A DNA stretch of 64,000 nt from Fibrobacteria bacterium (GCA_020633825.1 JACKCV010000007.1:5448-69447), one strand, 5' to 3'; positions 31,204-41,780 are shown, counted from the first letter of the stretch. Notes: generated by a model not told the origin, from the sequence alone. Numbers and translations are program-made.

Positions 31204-31336
31204 GGTCGCAAGATACTCGGATCCCGGGGGAGCAACCCGTCTGGAGGCCAGGGGGGGGGAGCGGAGGAGGGAAAATGCGGTCGGACTTCCCGAGTGCGAA
31301 GCGGCATTTCCGCGGACGGAAAACGTGCCTCCCTCC

Positions 31337-31366
31337 TTGACGTTCGGGGATTCGGTACGATATTCT
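31337..31366 (+). promoter_or_regulatory. Sigma70-type promoter for the 53-residue membrane protein
   Basis: TTGACG (31337-31342) and TATTCT (31361-31366) are separated by 18 bases, close to the consensus. Transcription would start near 31373, giving a 5' leader of about 57 bases before the ATG at 31430. This is the clearest promoter in the window. A run of nine G lies upstream at 31251-31259. Confidence 0.65.
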
Positions 31367-31429
31367 GAGGACTCGTCGGGAGTGTCCTCGCGGACGCCTC
31401 CCGCTCGAATTCCCGGAAAGGAAACGGCC

Positions 31430-31591
31430 ATGAGCAAGTGGCTCGGTATCGGAGCTGGATGTCTGCTCGGCGGGATCGTCGGCTGGAACATGGGACAGAA
31501 ATTCCTTGGCCCCACGGGGACCGTCGTCGCCGGCTTGCTGTTTGCCATGGCGGGAACCTTCGCCGGCTGGAACATGAGCCGCGAGCGTTGA
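31430..31591 (+). CDS. Small glycine-rich two-helix membrane protein
   Basis: A 53-residue protein with two hydrophobic, glycine-rich helices (LGIGAGCLLGGIVGWNMG and GTVVAGLLFAMAGTFAGWNM) joined by a short loop; both end in GWNM, suggesting an internal duplication. The glycine spacing resembles glycine-zipper helices that pack tightly in membranes. A good AAAGGA ribosome site precedes the ATG, and a strong promoter lies 64 bases upstream. Family and role are unknown. It is transcribed toward der but probably as its own unit. Confidence 0.7.
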   Translation: MSKWLGIGAGCLLGGIVGWNMGQKFLGPTGTVVAGLLFAMAGTFAGWNMSRER

Positions 31592-31756
31592 GGTCCCTCC
31601 GCCGGAGGGGATGATTCCCCACGCTCGGCGCACCACGTCGGTAGGCCTGGCGTCGTTGCGTCCCTTCGGTTGGGGGGCGGGGCCGCGGGTCGGAGAGTTC
31701 CCCGGGGAGCTGAACAGGTGTTCCCCCCCCTTTGCGGAGGAACTACCTTTCCGTCG

Positions 31757-33166
31757 ATGTCTCAACGACCCTGTATCGTGATCGTCGGCCGCGCCAATGT
31801 CGGCAAATCCAGCCTGTTCAACCGTCTCCTGGGGCGGCGGGCTGCGGTGGTCGACGACCGACCCGGCGTGACTCGCGACCGGCACTTCCGGGAATGGGAG
31901 TTCGAGGGACGGCAACTCGACCTCGTCGACACCGGCGGTTTCATCGACGAAAGCCTCGATCCGCTCGCCGAACAGGTGCGGACCCAGATCGAAATCGCCG
32001 TCAACGACGCCGCGTTGGTGCTCTTCCTGGTCGATGCGCGCACGGGCATCACCTACGACGACCTCCAACTCGCTCGTCAGGTGAAGCGCTCCGGCAAGAC
32101 CGTCCTTCTGCTGGCCAACAAGTCCGAACGCCCGCAGGACCGCGAGGACCGCGCCGAACTTCTCAAAATGGGACTCGGAGAGGCCCATCCGGTCTCCGCC
32201 ACCACCGGATACGGCCTCGACGGTCTGATGGAGAAGTTCCGCCGACTCCTTCCTCCTCCCGGGACGCGTCGGGTCGCCGATCCCCGCATCCGCATGGCCA
32301 TCCTCGGCAGGCCGAACGCCGGGAAGTCCACCCTGGTCAACAAATTGATGGGGGAGGATCGCGTCATCGTCAGTCCCCTTCCGGGCACCACGAGGGATTC
32401 CGTCGACGCCGAGTTCGTCTGGCAGGGCCGGAAGTTCCTGGTCACCGACACCGCCGGACTTCGCAAGAAGGCCAAGGTCCGGGACGACATCGAGTACTAC
32501 TCCAACATGCGCGCGTTGGAGAGCATCCGGCGCTCCGAGGTGGTGATCCTCCTGATCGACAGCCTCGAAAAGGAAATGCCCGAGCAGGACCTGCGCATCC
32601 TGCGGCAAGTCGAGGAAGCCGGCAAGGGAATCGTCATCGGGCTCTCGAAGTGGGACGCCCTCGAGAAGGACCATCGGACCTTCGACGAACGTTGCAAGGA
32701 ATGGCGTCAACGCATCCCCTCCCTGGCCGAGACTCCCATCGTCGCCTTCTCCGGTCTGACCGGGCAGCGCGTCCCCAGATTGCTGGAAGAAGTCATCCGG
32801 GTGCGCGAGGGTTGCCGTCGCGTGTTCGGACGCGACAATGTCATCGAGTACTTCCAGCAGGCGGCCACCGCCCAGAAGCCTCCGCATTCGCACGGCCGTC
32901 CCGTCCAGATCACCCGTTGCTGCCAGGTCACCGTCGATCCTCCCACCCTGGCCTTCGAGACCGAGAACCCCGACGACGTGATGGAATCGTACCGTCGCTA
33001 CCTGCGAGCGCGGGCCATCGAGTTCTTCAATCTCGCCGGAGTCCCCCTGCGCATTTCCATGAGAACCAAGCTCGAACTGCGAACCGACGAGGATCTGGCC
33101 CGTTTCGGGGATCTTCCCGCGGAGCTGGTTCCCCCTCCCACCGTCACCCCCGCTGAGGATTCATGA
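31757..33166 (+). CDS. der: Ribosome-associated GTPase Der (EngA)
   Basis: The 469-residue protein has two tandem GTPase domains followed by a KH-like domain, unique to Der. First domain: G1 GRANVGKS (11-18), DRPGVTRD, DTGGF, NKSE in place of NKxD. Second domain: G1 GRPNAGKS (about 184-191), PGTTRDSVD, DTAGLRKK and SKWD. Der is an essential GTPase for 50S subunit maturation. The ATG at 31757 puts the first G1 motif close to the N-terminus; GGAGGA lies 15 bases upstream, which is further than usual, and a C8 run (31723-31730) precedes it. The gene overlaps the next by ATGA (33163-33166). The G4 change NKSE in domain 1 and SKWD in domain 2 are mild deviations. Confidence 0.97.
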   Translation: MSQRPCIVIVGRANVGKSSLFNRLLGRRAAVVDDRPGVTRDRHFREWEFEGRQLDLVDTGGFIDESLDPLAEQVRTQIEIAVNDAALVLFLVDARTGITYDDLQLARQVKRSGKTVLLLANKSERPQDREDRAELLKMGLGEAHPVSATTGYGLDGLMEKFRRLLPPPGTRRVADPRIRMAILGRPNAGKSTLVNKLMGEDRVIVSPLPGTTRDSVDAEFVWQGRKFLVTDTAGLRKKAKVRDDIEYYSNMRALESIRRSEVVILLIDSLEKEMPEQDLRILRQVEEAGKGIVIGLSKWDALEKDHRTFDERCKEWRQRIPSLAETPIVAFSGLTGQRVPRLLEEVIRVREGCRRVFGRDNVIEYFQQAATAQKPPHSHGRPVQITRCCQVTVDPPTLAFETENPDDVMESYRRYLRARAIEFFNLAGVPLRISMRTKLELRTDEDLARFGDLPAELVPPPTVTPAEDS

Positions 33167-34959
33167 CGCTCTGGCTTGCTCTTCCGATTTGTTACCTGCT
33201 CGGATCCATTCCCTCCGCGGTGTGGATCAGTCGCCTGTTCGGCGGGATCGACATTCGTCAGCACGGCTCCCGCAACGCCGGACTCACCAACGTGTACCGA
33301 GTGCTGGGATGGAAACCCGCCTTGCCGGTCGCCCTCGTCGACTTCGGGAAGGGGTTGGGCGCCGTGATCCTGGGATTGGTCTGGTCCCGCACGGCCTGGG
33401 GCATGGACCACGGGCACACCACCTTCGCCCTGGCCTGCGGCTTGGCGGCGGTCGTGGGGCACACGTTCACGGTATTCGCCGGGTTCAAGGGCGGCAAGGG
33501 CGTCCTCACTGGCCTGGGCGTGTTCGCGGGCATCTCCCCATGGACGGCCCTGTTGGCCTTCGTGGCCTGGGTCGTCGTCCTGAAATGGAAGGGCTACGTC
33601 TCCCTGGCCTCCATCGTGGGGGCCCTCCTTCTGGCCCTGGCCAACTCCGCCGTGATGCTCGAGAAGGCCTGGGGCTACATGACCGAGGTCCCCGTCGGGT
33701 ACGTCGGTCCCCTTTGGGCCTATGTCGTGGGATCCCTGGTCGCCCGCGGAGACACCGCGCTGGTGTTCCTGTCCTGGATCGTGGGATTGTTCGTCATCTG
33801 GAAACACCGCTCCAACATCCAGCGCCTGAAGGCCGGAACCGAGTTCCGGTTCGGTCGCAAGGGCGAGGATGCCGCCGAGGACATTCGGCAGCGCGCCGTC
33901 ACCCGGTTCCGCTCCCAGGCCCAGGCCAAGGGGCTCGATCCCGACCGCGTCGCCATCATCGGTGCCGGCTCCTGGGGAATCGCCATCGCGCAGATCCTGG
34001 CGACCAAGGGCCTGAAAGTGGTACTGTGGGAGTATTCCGCCCAGACCGCCGAGCGTCTGCGCGAGACCCGCGAGCTCAAGGACAAGCTCCCCGGGGTCTT
34101 GCTGCACCCGGACATCGAGATCACCTCCGACCTCAAGGCCGCGGTCGAACGTGCCGCGGTCGTCTCCCTGATCGTGCCTTCCCACACCCTGCGTTCGGTC
34201 TGCAACACTCTCCGAGACATCCTCACCTCCGACGAGGTCGCCTCGCGCCAATGGGTGAGTTTCATCAAGGGGATCGAGGAGAAGACCCTCCACCGGATGA
34301 CGGAAATCGTGCAGGATGCCCTTCCCGGGGCCACCGCCGGGAATGTCTCGGTGCTGTCCGGGCCGTCCCATGCCGAGGAAGTGGCTCGTCAGGTTCCCAC
34401 CACGGTGGTGTTGGCCTCGCGCGACGAATTGACCGCCGCCGCCCTCCAGGACCTCTACTTCCTGGCGCCCTACTTCCGCACCTACCGCAGCACCGACGTC
34501 GTCGGGGTGGAACTGTGCGGCGCGGTGAAAAATGTCATCGCCATCGCCTCGGGGATCCTGGATGGCCTCGATCTCGGCGACAATACCCGCGGGGCGTTGA
34601 TGTCCCGCGGCATGGCCGAGATGGCGCGCCTGGGCGAGAAATTGGGGGGAAGCCGCGAAAGCTTCTGGGGTGTGGCGGGAATGGGGGATCTCATCACCAC
34701 CTGCATCTCCAAGCACAGCCGCAACCGCCACGTGGGCGAGCAGGTCGGCAAGGGCAAGACCCTCCAGGAAGTCCTCGCGGGGATGACCATGGTCGCCGAA
34801 GGGGTCCGGACCGTCGCGGGTGTCCGCGAGTTGGCCCGTATCCACCGGGTGGAGATGCCGCTCACCGAACAGGTGCATGGGATCTTGTTCGAAGGAAGAC
34901 CCGCGGCCGAAGCCGTCGAGTCGTTGATGGCGCGAGCCGCCAAGAGCGAGGTGGGCTGA
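33163..34959 (+). CDS. Fusion of PlsY acyltransferase and GpsA glycerol-3-phosphate dehydrogenase
   Basis: Residues 1-225 are PlsY: five or so membrane helices with GSIPSA near the start, GSRNAGLTNVYR, DFGKG, GHTFTVFAGFKGGKGV and KHRSNIQRLKAGTE, covering the family's conserved loops. Residues about 262-598 are GpsA: the NAD site VAIIGAGSWGIAIA, SFIKGIE, VLSGPSHAEEVA, GAVKNVIAIASG with the catalytic Lys, and the C-terminal GMGDL, TMVAEGV. A charged 35-residue linker joins them and contains no ATG, GTG or TTG, so GpsA cannot start separately. GpsA makes sn-glycerol-3-phosphate from DHAP; PlsY acylates it from acyl-phosphate. The fusion therefore joins consecutive steps of phospholipid synthesis at the membrane. 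Elsewhere these genes are often neighbours, also next to der. Confidence 0.93.
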   Translation: MTLWLALPICYLLGSIPSAVWISRLFGGIDIRQHGSRNAGLTNVYRVLGWKPALPVALVDFGKGLGAVILGLVWSRTAWGMDHGHTTFALACGLAAVVGHTFTVFAGFKGGKGVLTGLGVFAGISPWTALLAFVAWVVVLKWKGYVSLASIVGALLLALANSAVMLEKAWGYMTEVPVGYVGPLWAYVVGSLVARGDTALVFLSWIVGLFVIWKHRSNIQRLKAGTEFRFGRKGEDAAEDIRQRAVTRFRSQAQAKGLDPDRVAIIGAGSWGIAIAQILATKGLKVVLWEYSAQTAERLRETRELKDKLPGVLLHPDIEITSDLKAAVERAAVVSLIVPSHTLRSVCNTLRDILTSDEVASRQWVSFIKGIEEKTLHRMTEIVQDALPGATAGNVSVLSGPSHAEEVARQVPTTVVLASRDELTAAALQDLYFLAPYFRTYRSTDVVGVELCGAVKNVIAIASGILDGLDLGDNTRGALMSRGMAEMARLGEKLGGSRESFWGVAGMGDLITTCISKHSRNRHVGEQVGKGKTLQEVLAGMTMVAEGVRTVAGVRELARIHRVEMPLTEQVHGILFEGRPAAEAVESLMARAAKSEVG

Positions 34960-34963
34960 GTCC

Positions 34964-35362
34964 ATGTCGGGTTCGAGCGAGTCGCCCGAAGGCAAGGTCT
35001 GGTGGAGTCTCCAGGAGGTCTGCGAACGGACCGGTTTGGAGGCCCATGTGTTGCGGTATTGGGAGGCCGAGTTCCCCCAGTTGCGCCCCCGGAAGGGGTC
35101 GAACGGAACCCGACAATACCGCGAGAAGGAACTCGCTCTGGTCGATCGCATCCGCACCTTGCTGCTGGAGGAGAAGCTCACGATCCAGGCCGCGCGTCGC
35201 CGCATGGCCGAGGAACGGGATCGCGGCGAAAGTGCGGGACAACTGGGGTTGCTGCTGCCCGAAGCTCCTCCGAGCGAACCCTCCGATTTCGATCGGCAGC
35301 GTGTGGTCCGGGAGCTTCGCGAAGTCCTCGATGTGTTGCGATTCGGACGAAAATCCTGGTGA
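34964..35362 (+). CDS. MerR-family transcriptional regulator
   Basis: The 132-residue protein has a MerR winged-helix domain: the helix-turn-helix SLQEVCERTGLEAHVLRYWE (split here over residues about 15-34), EFPQLRP, and the wing/helix segment GTRQYREKELALVDRIRTLLLEE, then LTIQAARRRM. The C-terminal part is short and lacks Cys ligands or a drug-binding domain, like the RacA/YlxH-type small MerR proteins found near translation and lipid genes. It starts four bases after the PlsY-GpsA stop codon, so it is part of that operon. The target is unknown; autoregulation of the operon is possible. Confidence 0.85.
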   Translation: MSGSSESPEGKVWWSLQEVCERTGLEAHVLRYWEAEFPQLRPRKGSNGTRQYREKELALVDRIRTLLLEEKLTIQAARRRMAEERDRGESAGQLGLLLPEAPPSEPSDFDRQRVVRELREVLDVLRFGRKSW

Positions 35363-35372
35363 AGGAGACTCC

Positions 35373-35600
35373 ATGAAAGCCCCGCGAACCCTGCTTGGAC
35401 GAGCCGCCCTGACCACGATGCTGGTGGGACAAGCCGTGATGCTGGCCGGACTGTTCGTTTGGATGCGCAACCACGATGGCGCGGCTTGGGCCACGCGCAC
35501 CTTGGTCCTGTCCCTGGCCGCCCCTGGAGCCGGGCTTTATTTTATCGGACGAGGACTGCAGTCCTGGGCAAGGTCGCAAGCGCGCAAGGAAAAGACCTGA
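35373..35600 (+). CDS. Small two-helix membrane protein
   Basis: A 75-residue protein with two hydrophobic helices (TTMLVGQAVMLAGLFVWM and LVLSLAAPGAGLYFIGRGL) and basic ends. GAAGGAG is placed six bases before the ATG, a strong ribosome site. It starts 10 bases after the MerR stop and is followed 20 bases later by the ABC ATPase, so it sits within the operon. No family recognised. Confidence 0.7.
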   Translation: MKAPRTLLGRAALTTMLVGQAVMLAGLFVWMRNHDGAAWATRTLVLSLAAPGAGLYFIGRGLQSWARSQARKEKT

Positions 35601-35620
35601 ACCGTTCCGGAGGATTCCTC

Positions 35621-36379
35621 GTGAACCCCATCGAGATCCGTGGTTTTTCCAAACGATATCGGCTCGGAATCGAGCATTTCCTGAAATCCGTCGAAGCCGT
35701 CCAAGCGGTTTCCTTCACCGTTCCCGAAGGAGCCTTGTACGGCTTCATCGGCCCCAATGGTGCAGGCAAATCCACCACCATCAAGACCCTGATGGGGCTT
35801 TTGCGACCATCGTCGGGAACGGTCCGGTTGATGGGGCTCGATCCTCGCGATCCCGCCTCCCGTCGCGAGGTGGGATTCCAGCCGGAGCAGCCGTGGTTCT
35901 ACGATCATTTGAGCGGTCTGGAACTTCTCCAGTACTACGGGAGACTCGCGGGGCTTTCCGGATCTCGCCTCCAGCGAAGGATCGAGGAATCCTGCGCGCT
36001 CTGCAAGGTGGAGGAATCCTGGCTATCCCGTCGGTTGCGCACCTATTCCAAGGGGATGAGCCAACGGCTCGGATTGGCCCAGGCGATCCTCCACCAACCG
36101 CGCCTGCTCATTCTCGACGAGCCCATGAGCGGCCTGGATCCGATGGGGCGCCGCGACGTTCGCGAGGCGATGAAGACCCTCCACGGCTCCGGAACGACCA
36201 TCTTCTACTCCTCCCATGTCCTCTCGGATGTCGAGGAGGTCTGCACCCACGCGGCCATGCTGGTGCGTGGAACGCTGCGGGTGGAAGGAACCTTGTCCGC
36301 CCTGTTGGACGATCCCTCCGATCCTGGCCATCGCGGGAAACTCGAAGACATCCTCGCTCGGGAGGTCGAAAGTGCGTGA
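35621..36379 (+). CDS. ABC transporter ATP-binding protein
   Basis: The 252-residue ATPase has Walker A GPNGAGKST, Q-loop GFQPEQPWFYDHL, a signature of the ABC-2 family (YSKGMSQRLGLAQAI), Walker B LLILDEPMSGLDP and H-loop SSHVLSD. The start is a GTG at 35621 with GGAGG seven bases upstream. The 3' end overlaps the permease gene by eight bases. Signature YSKGM and the partner permease type place it in the ABC-2 group (gliding, Nos, CcmA or drug-export related). Substrate unknown. Confidence 0.93.
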   Translation: MNPIEIRGFSKRYRLGIEHFLKSVEAVQAVSFTVPEGALYGFIGPNGAGKSTTIKTLMGLLRPSSGTVRLMGLDPRDPASRREVGFQPEQPWFYDHLSGLELLQYYGRLAGLSGSRLQRRIEESCALCKVEESWLSRRLRTYSKGMSQRLGLAQAILHQPRLLILDEPMSGLDPMGRRDVREAMKTLHGSGTTIFYSSHVLSDVEEVCTHAAMLVRGTLRVEGTLSALLDDPSDPGHRGKLEDILAREVESA

Positions 36380-37175
36380 AACCCTCTGGATCGCCTTGGC
36401 GAGCTTCCGCGAAACCGTGCGCGACAAGATCCTCTACACGCTGTTGTTCTTCGTCCTGATCCTCCTGGCGTTTTCCGTGCTCCTGGGGGACTGGTCGGTG
36501 TTCGCCCAGAAGAAGGTCATCACGGACTTCTCGCTGGGAGTCATGTCCCTGGGAGGGCTGGCCATCGCCATCTTCATCGGCGTGGGACTGGTGCAGAAGG
36601 AGATCCAGCGCAAGACCATCCTCACCTTGCTCTCCAAGCCGGTGCGTCGTTGGCAATTCCTGGTGGGCAAGTACCTGGGGCTGCTGATGGTCCTGGTGGT
36701 CAATGTCCTGGTGATGCTCCTGGGGCTGTGGGCGGCCCTGGCCTGGAGCCACAACGACTTCGATCCGAGGCTGTGGCTGGCCGCTTGGGGGGTCTTCCTC
36801 GAGATGTCGGTGATCACCGCCGTCGCCTTGTTGTTCTCCAGCTTCTCCACCCCGGTGGTCAGTTCGCTGTTCACCTTCGCGACCTTCCTCGCCTCCCACC
36901 TTTCCGGGAGCATCCTCGACTACATCGAGACCATGAAGCGCAACGCCGAACGCATTCCGGGGGTCCAACCGCTTCCGGAATGGTTCGAGCCGGTGGCCCG
37001 GGTGGTCCGACGGGCGCTTCCCGATCTGGAGATGTTCAACATCCGCCCCGAGATCGTACACGGCTTGCCGCTGCCCCCATGGCATCTCGCCTGGGCCACC
37101 CTGCACGCCTTCGGCTGGGTGGTGGCCATCCTGGCGATCGGCTCCTGGTGGTTCGATCGCCGCGATTTCCTCTGA
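36372..37175 (+). CDS. ABC-2 type permease
   Basis: The 267-residue permease has about six hydrophobic helices. Motifs VQKEIQRKTILTLLSKPVRRWQF (shown as the stretch near residues 75-97) match the coupling segment of ABC-2/NosY-like permeases. The GTG start at 36372 has GGGAGGT five to six bases upstream, inside the ATPase gene, so translation is coupled. The pair ends the operon that begins at der. The permease and ATPase together form an exporter or a Nos/gliding-type transporter; the substrate cannot be inferred. Confidence 0.9.
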   Translation: MRETLWIALASFRETVRDKILYTLLFFVLILLAFSVLLGDWSVFAQKKVITDFSLGVMSLGGLAIAIFIGVGLVQKEIQRKTILTLLSKPVRRWQFLVGKYLGLLMVLVVNVLVMLLGLWAALAWSHNDFDPRLWLAAWGVFLEMSVITAVALLFSSFSTPVVSSLFTFATFLASHLSGSILDYIETMKRNAERIPGVQPLPEWFEPVARVVRRALPDLEMFNIRPEIVHGLPLPPWHLAWATLHAFGWVVAILAIGSWWFDRRDFL

Positions 37176-37310
37176 GAGCTCTTCGGCTCCCTGGATGCTC
37201 CCGCAACCTCCCCTCGGGGACCGAACCGCGGATTCCGTGGGTGCCGGTGGAGCAGGATCCCCCCGGGAATCCCCGGCGGATCCCGACGGAAAAACGGTAC
37301 AATGGGAGCA

Positions 37311-39236
<1,926 letters not shown>

Positions 39237-39456
39237 ATTCCCGGCCCAGCCCGGAAACGACCTCCGGCGGGTTTGCGGGCGGACGGTCCGGCCGAGGGGG
39301 GATCTCCCCCGGGCAGAGGTGCGGCGTGTCCGATCCCCGGAGACGCGAAGTGTCTTCGAGCGCCGAGTTTCCCGAAGGGGCGAGCGAGACCGAAATCAGG
39401 ATTCCCGGGGTCCACGCCGAGACAGCCCAGGAGTGGAGATCTAGCTTCGCGCTGGT

Positions 39457-40161
39457 ATGGAGCCTCGTCTTCCCTCTGAGAATTCCGAACTCGAATCCTG
39501 GCTGGTGCTGGGCGATTCCCTATCCGACGGCTTTCGAGCTCGGGACCCCAAAGGGATCGGCTCGGCCTGGCCGGCGGCGGCTTGCCGGATCGCCGGTGAA
39601 CATGGGAGACACCTCGAAATGGTGAATCGTGCGCGAGGTGGCTCCCGTTCGGTCGAGGTGCTGCGCGATCTTCGCGAGTCGCCGGACCTCGCTCGTGCCC
39701 GGCGGGTGTCCATCCTGGTCGGTGCCAACGACCTTTGGAGGCGGTACGTTCCTTGGGAGGACCACGAACCCGTCGATCCCGACGACTTCGGTCGGAACTT
39801 GCGGCGCCTGGTGACGATCTGCCGGGAAGCATCCGCCACCGAAGTGTTCCTGTCGTCTCCCTGCACGTTGCACGCCGACCCGGACCATCCCTGGAATCGG
39901 GAGTTGGAAACCTACCGGGACGTGATGCGTTCCGTCGCCTCCCGGGAATCGGTGCGATACGTGCCCATGGGGGAGGAGTTCGTGGAGGCGCAGCGCCGAC
40001 ATCCGGAGGTCAAGTGGACCTACGATGGGGTGCATCCCCGGCCGGTGGGACACGAACGATTGGCCCTGACCTGGTTGGCTTGGGCTCTGGGGCTTCCGGC
40101 GTGCCCGGTGGAGGAAATTCCCCCGCGGCCTCGCGCCCACCGTCTCGGGCACTGGCCCTGA
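39457..40161 (+). CDS. Cytosolic SGNH/GDSL-family hydrolase
   Basis: The 234-residue protein shows SGNH blocks: GDSLSDGF (nucleophile Ser, residues 19-26), NRARGGSRS with the Gly block II, GANDLW (block III Asn), and DGVHP with the catalytic Asp-His (block V). This fold hydrolyses esters and thioesters of lipids or acetylated sugars. There is no signal peptide, so it probably acts in the cytoplasm, unlike the CE2-like enzyme at the end of the window. The ribosome site is weak. It stands alone between the subtilase and the convergent NFACT-R gene; the 220 bases upstream hold no other feature. Confidence 0.83.
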   Translation: MEPRLPSENSELESWLVLGDSLSDGFRARDPKGIGSAWPAAACRIAGEHGRHLEMVNRARGGSRSVEVLRDLRESPDLARARRVSILVGANDLWRRYVPWEDHEPVDPDDFGRNLRRLVTICREASATEVFLSSPCTLHADPDHPWNRELETYRDVMRSVASRESVRYVPMGEEFVEAQRRHPEVKWTYDGVHPRPVGHERLALTWLAWALGLPACPVEEIPPRPRAHRLGHWP

Positions 40162-40176
40162 GGCGATCCAGGACGG

Positions 40177-41109
40177 CTACGACAGGGGTGGGAGTTGGCG
40201 GGGCGGCGGTGCCGGCCTCACCAGGAGGGAACGTGATTGGTCCATCACCACGGAACCAGCCGGGGCTTTGCGGGGTTTGCGAACACGTCGCCGTTCGGTG
40301 AAGCGAACTTCCACGCGATCCTGCGCTCGTAAACGCGACAACCAGGCGGCCAGCGAGGCGGCCTGTTCGATGCGCTCGGGGGGTGGAGGCGAGGAATCCC
40401 GACCGTCGGGACTTCGCAAGACCACATGGGCACCCGGGACATCGGCCACATGGAACCACAGATCACCGGGTCGGGCGATGCGGGTGGTGAGAAAGTCGTT
40501 TTCCGTGCCGGAACGCCCGGCCAGGAGGATCCATCCCCCTTCCAGGTTCCATCGCACCGGGCCGGAGGGAGGGCGGGTCTCCGCCTTCCGAGGGGGGACG
40601 GGCCAGAGGCCGCGAGGCATAAGGCGTTCTTGGAGGGTTTGGAGAAGCCGCTCCCGAGCGCGCAAGGTCGGGCGATCCGTGATCGGGGAGTCCAGGGCGA
40701 TCCTGGCCTGTTCCGCTTCCGCCAGCTCGGCCAGGATGGCCTGTTGCCGCTCGGGAAGGATGGAGGCCTGGCGTCGCCATTTCCGGGCCGATTTCCGGAG
40801 GGCCTCCGCTTCCTCGCGCGGCGTGGTGGCGGGGTCGATGGGGTGCCGAACGACTCGGGGGCCTTCGGCCTCGTAGAGGGTCAGATCGAGGTTCTGGCGG
40901 CCCCGCCGCTGGGCATCGGGATGGGACGCCAAGGCATGGGCGAGGGTTTCGGCGCGCACGGCCTGCTCCAGGAGAGGCTCTTGAGACGGCAGGCGCTCGA
41001 GCGAGCCCCGCAATCGTCGCATCCAGCGCGAAACGGCGCCGCATGCCGTTTTCGAGGCGATGGCCGCGAGGTCGAATCGACTGATTGCCCCTTGACGGGA
41101 TGCGTCCAT
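40177..41109 (-). CDS. NFACT-R (DUF814) domain protein, lacking the NFACT-N domain
   Basis: The 310-residue protein has a helical, coiled-coil middle region (about 40-160) and a C-terminal NFACT-R domain with its hallmark DLWFHVADVPGAHVVLR and a following EQAASLAAWLSR, then VRFTERRRVRKPRKAPAG. RqcH/FbpA proteins (about 550 residues) bind the stalled 50S subunit and tRNA; in them NFACT-N and a helix-hairpin-helix precede this part. Here the N-terminal half is absent, and the start ATG at 41109 gives a complete shorter protein. Short NFACT-R proteins exist elsewhere and may serve RNA binding without tailing. Divergent from the zinc protein at 41200; the 90-base gap would hold both promoters. 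Confidence 0.85.
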   Translation of the reverse strand: MDASRQGAISRFDLAAIASKTACGAVSRWMRRLRGSLERLPSQEPLLEQAVRAETLAHALASHPDAQRRGRQNLDLTLYEAEGPRVVRHPIDPATTPREEAEALRKSARKWRRQASILPERQQAILAELAEAEQARIALDSPITDRPTLRARERLLQTLQERLMPRGLWPVPPRKAETRPPSGPVRWNLEGGWILLAGRSGTENDFLTTRIARPGDLWFHVADVPGAHVVLRSPDGRDSSPPPPERIEQAASLAAWLSRLRAQDRVEVRFTERRRVRKPRKAPAGSVVMDQSRSLLVRPAPPPRQLPPLS

Positions 41110-41199
41110 CGGCCCATCTTTCGTATCCAGATTGAAACTGCATGCTGGGGGTCTTGTACCCTTTGCACAACCACCCCAGCACCCCGCCAGGAGATCCAG

Positions 41200-41745
41200 G
41201 TGCAGCTTCCGAAGTACAAAAAAAAGAAACGCATCAAGCTCAAGATCTGCCAGTACTGCGGCAAGGAGTTTTGGGGTCATCCGATCGCCAAGTATTGCGA
41301 GCTCCACCGCGACGTGAAGCAGCGCGAGAAGACCAAGAAGTCTCCTGAACCCGGCGATTCCAACAACAAGACCTACAACCACGATTTCATCGAGGTTGCC
41401 GAGGAAACCTGGACCTGCGAGCTCGAGGGATGCGACCAGACCTACACGGTCAAGGTCTTTCCCAAGCAGTTCGTCTACCCCCGTTTCTGCGGGGAGCATC
41501 GCAACGAATTCAAACGCCGCAATTGGGTGCGGGCCAAGCTTGTGGAAGAACTCCGGAAGAATCGTGCGGCAGCGGTCCAGGCCGTCCGCGATGCCGAGGC
41601 GGAGAAGCCCAAGGCCGCCCGCGTCCCGGCCAAACCCAAGGCCGTCAAGGCGGTCAAGGCCGCGAAGCCTGAAGCCGAGGGGACGGAAGTGGCCGCCAAA
41701 CCGGCCGCCAAACCCAAGGCCAAGTCGACTCCCAAGAAGGCCTGA
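41200..41745 (+). CDS. Zinc-finger protein with histone-H1-like Lys/Ala/Pro tail
   Basis: With a GTG start at 41200 (AGGAG six bases upstream) the protein has 181 residues. The N-terminus is highly basic (KYKKKKRIKLK), followed by two Cys clusters: CQYCGKEFWGH...YCELH and CELEGCDQTY...CGEHR, consistent with one or two zinc sites. The last 60 residues are repeats of Ala/Lys/Pro/Val (AKPKAVKAVKAAKP), like histone-H1-type or nucleoid proteins. This suggests nucleic-acid binding. Family not recognised. An A/T-rich stretch just before the start codon contains TTGAAA (41132-41137) at 17 bases from TGTACC, a weak promoter candidate. Strong bidirectional terminator downstream. Confidence 0.72.
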   Translation: MQLPKYKKKKRIKLKICQYCGKEFWGHPIAKYCELHRDVKQREKTKKSPEPGDSNNKTYNHDFIEVAEETWTCELEGCDQTYTVKVFPKQFVYPRFCGEHRNEFKRRNWVRAKLVEELRKNRAAAVQAVRDAEAEKPKAARVPAKPKAVKAVKAAKPEAEGTEVAAKPAAKPKAKSTPKKA

Positions 41746-41780
41746 TCCTCCTCGATATTCGCCGGGGCCGAAGGTCCCTG

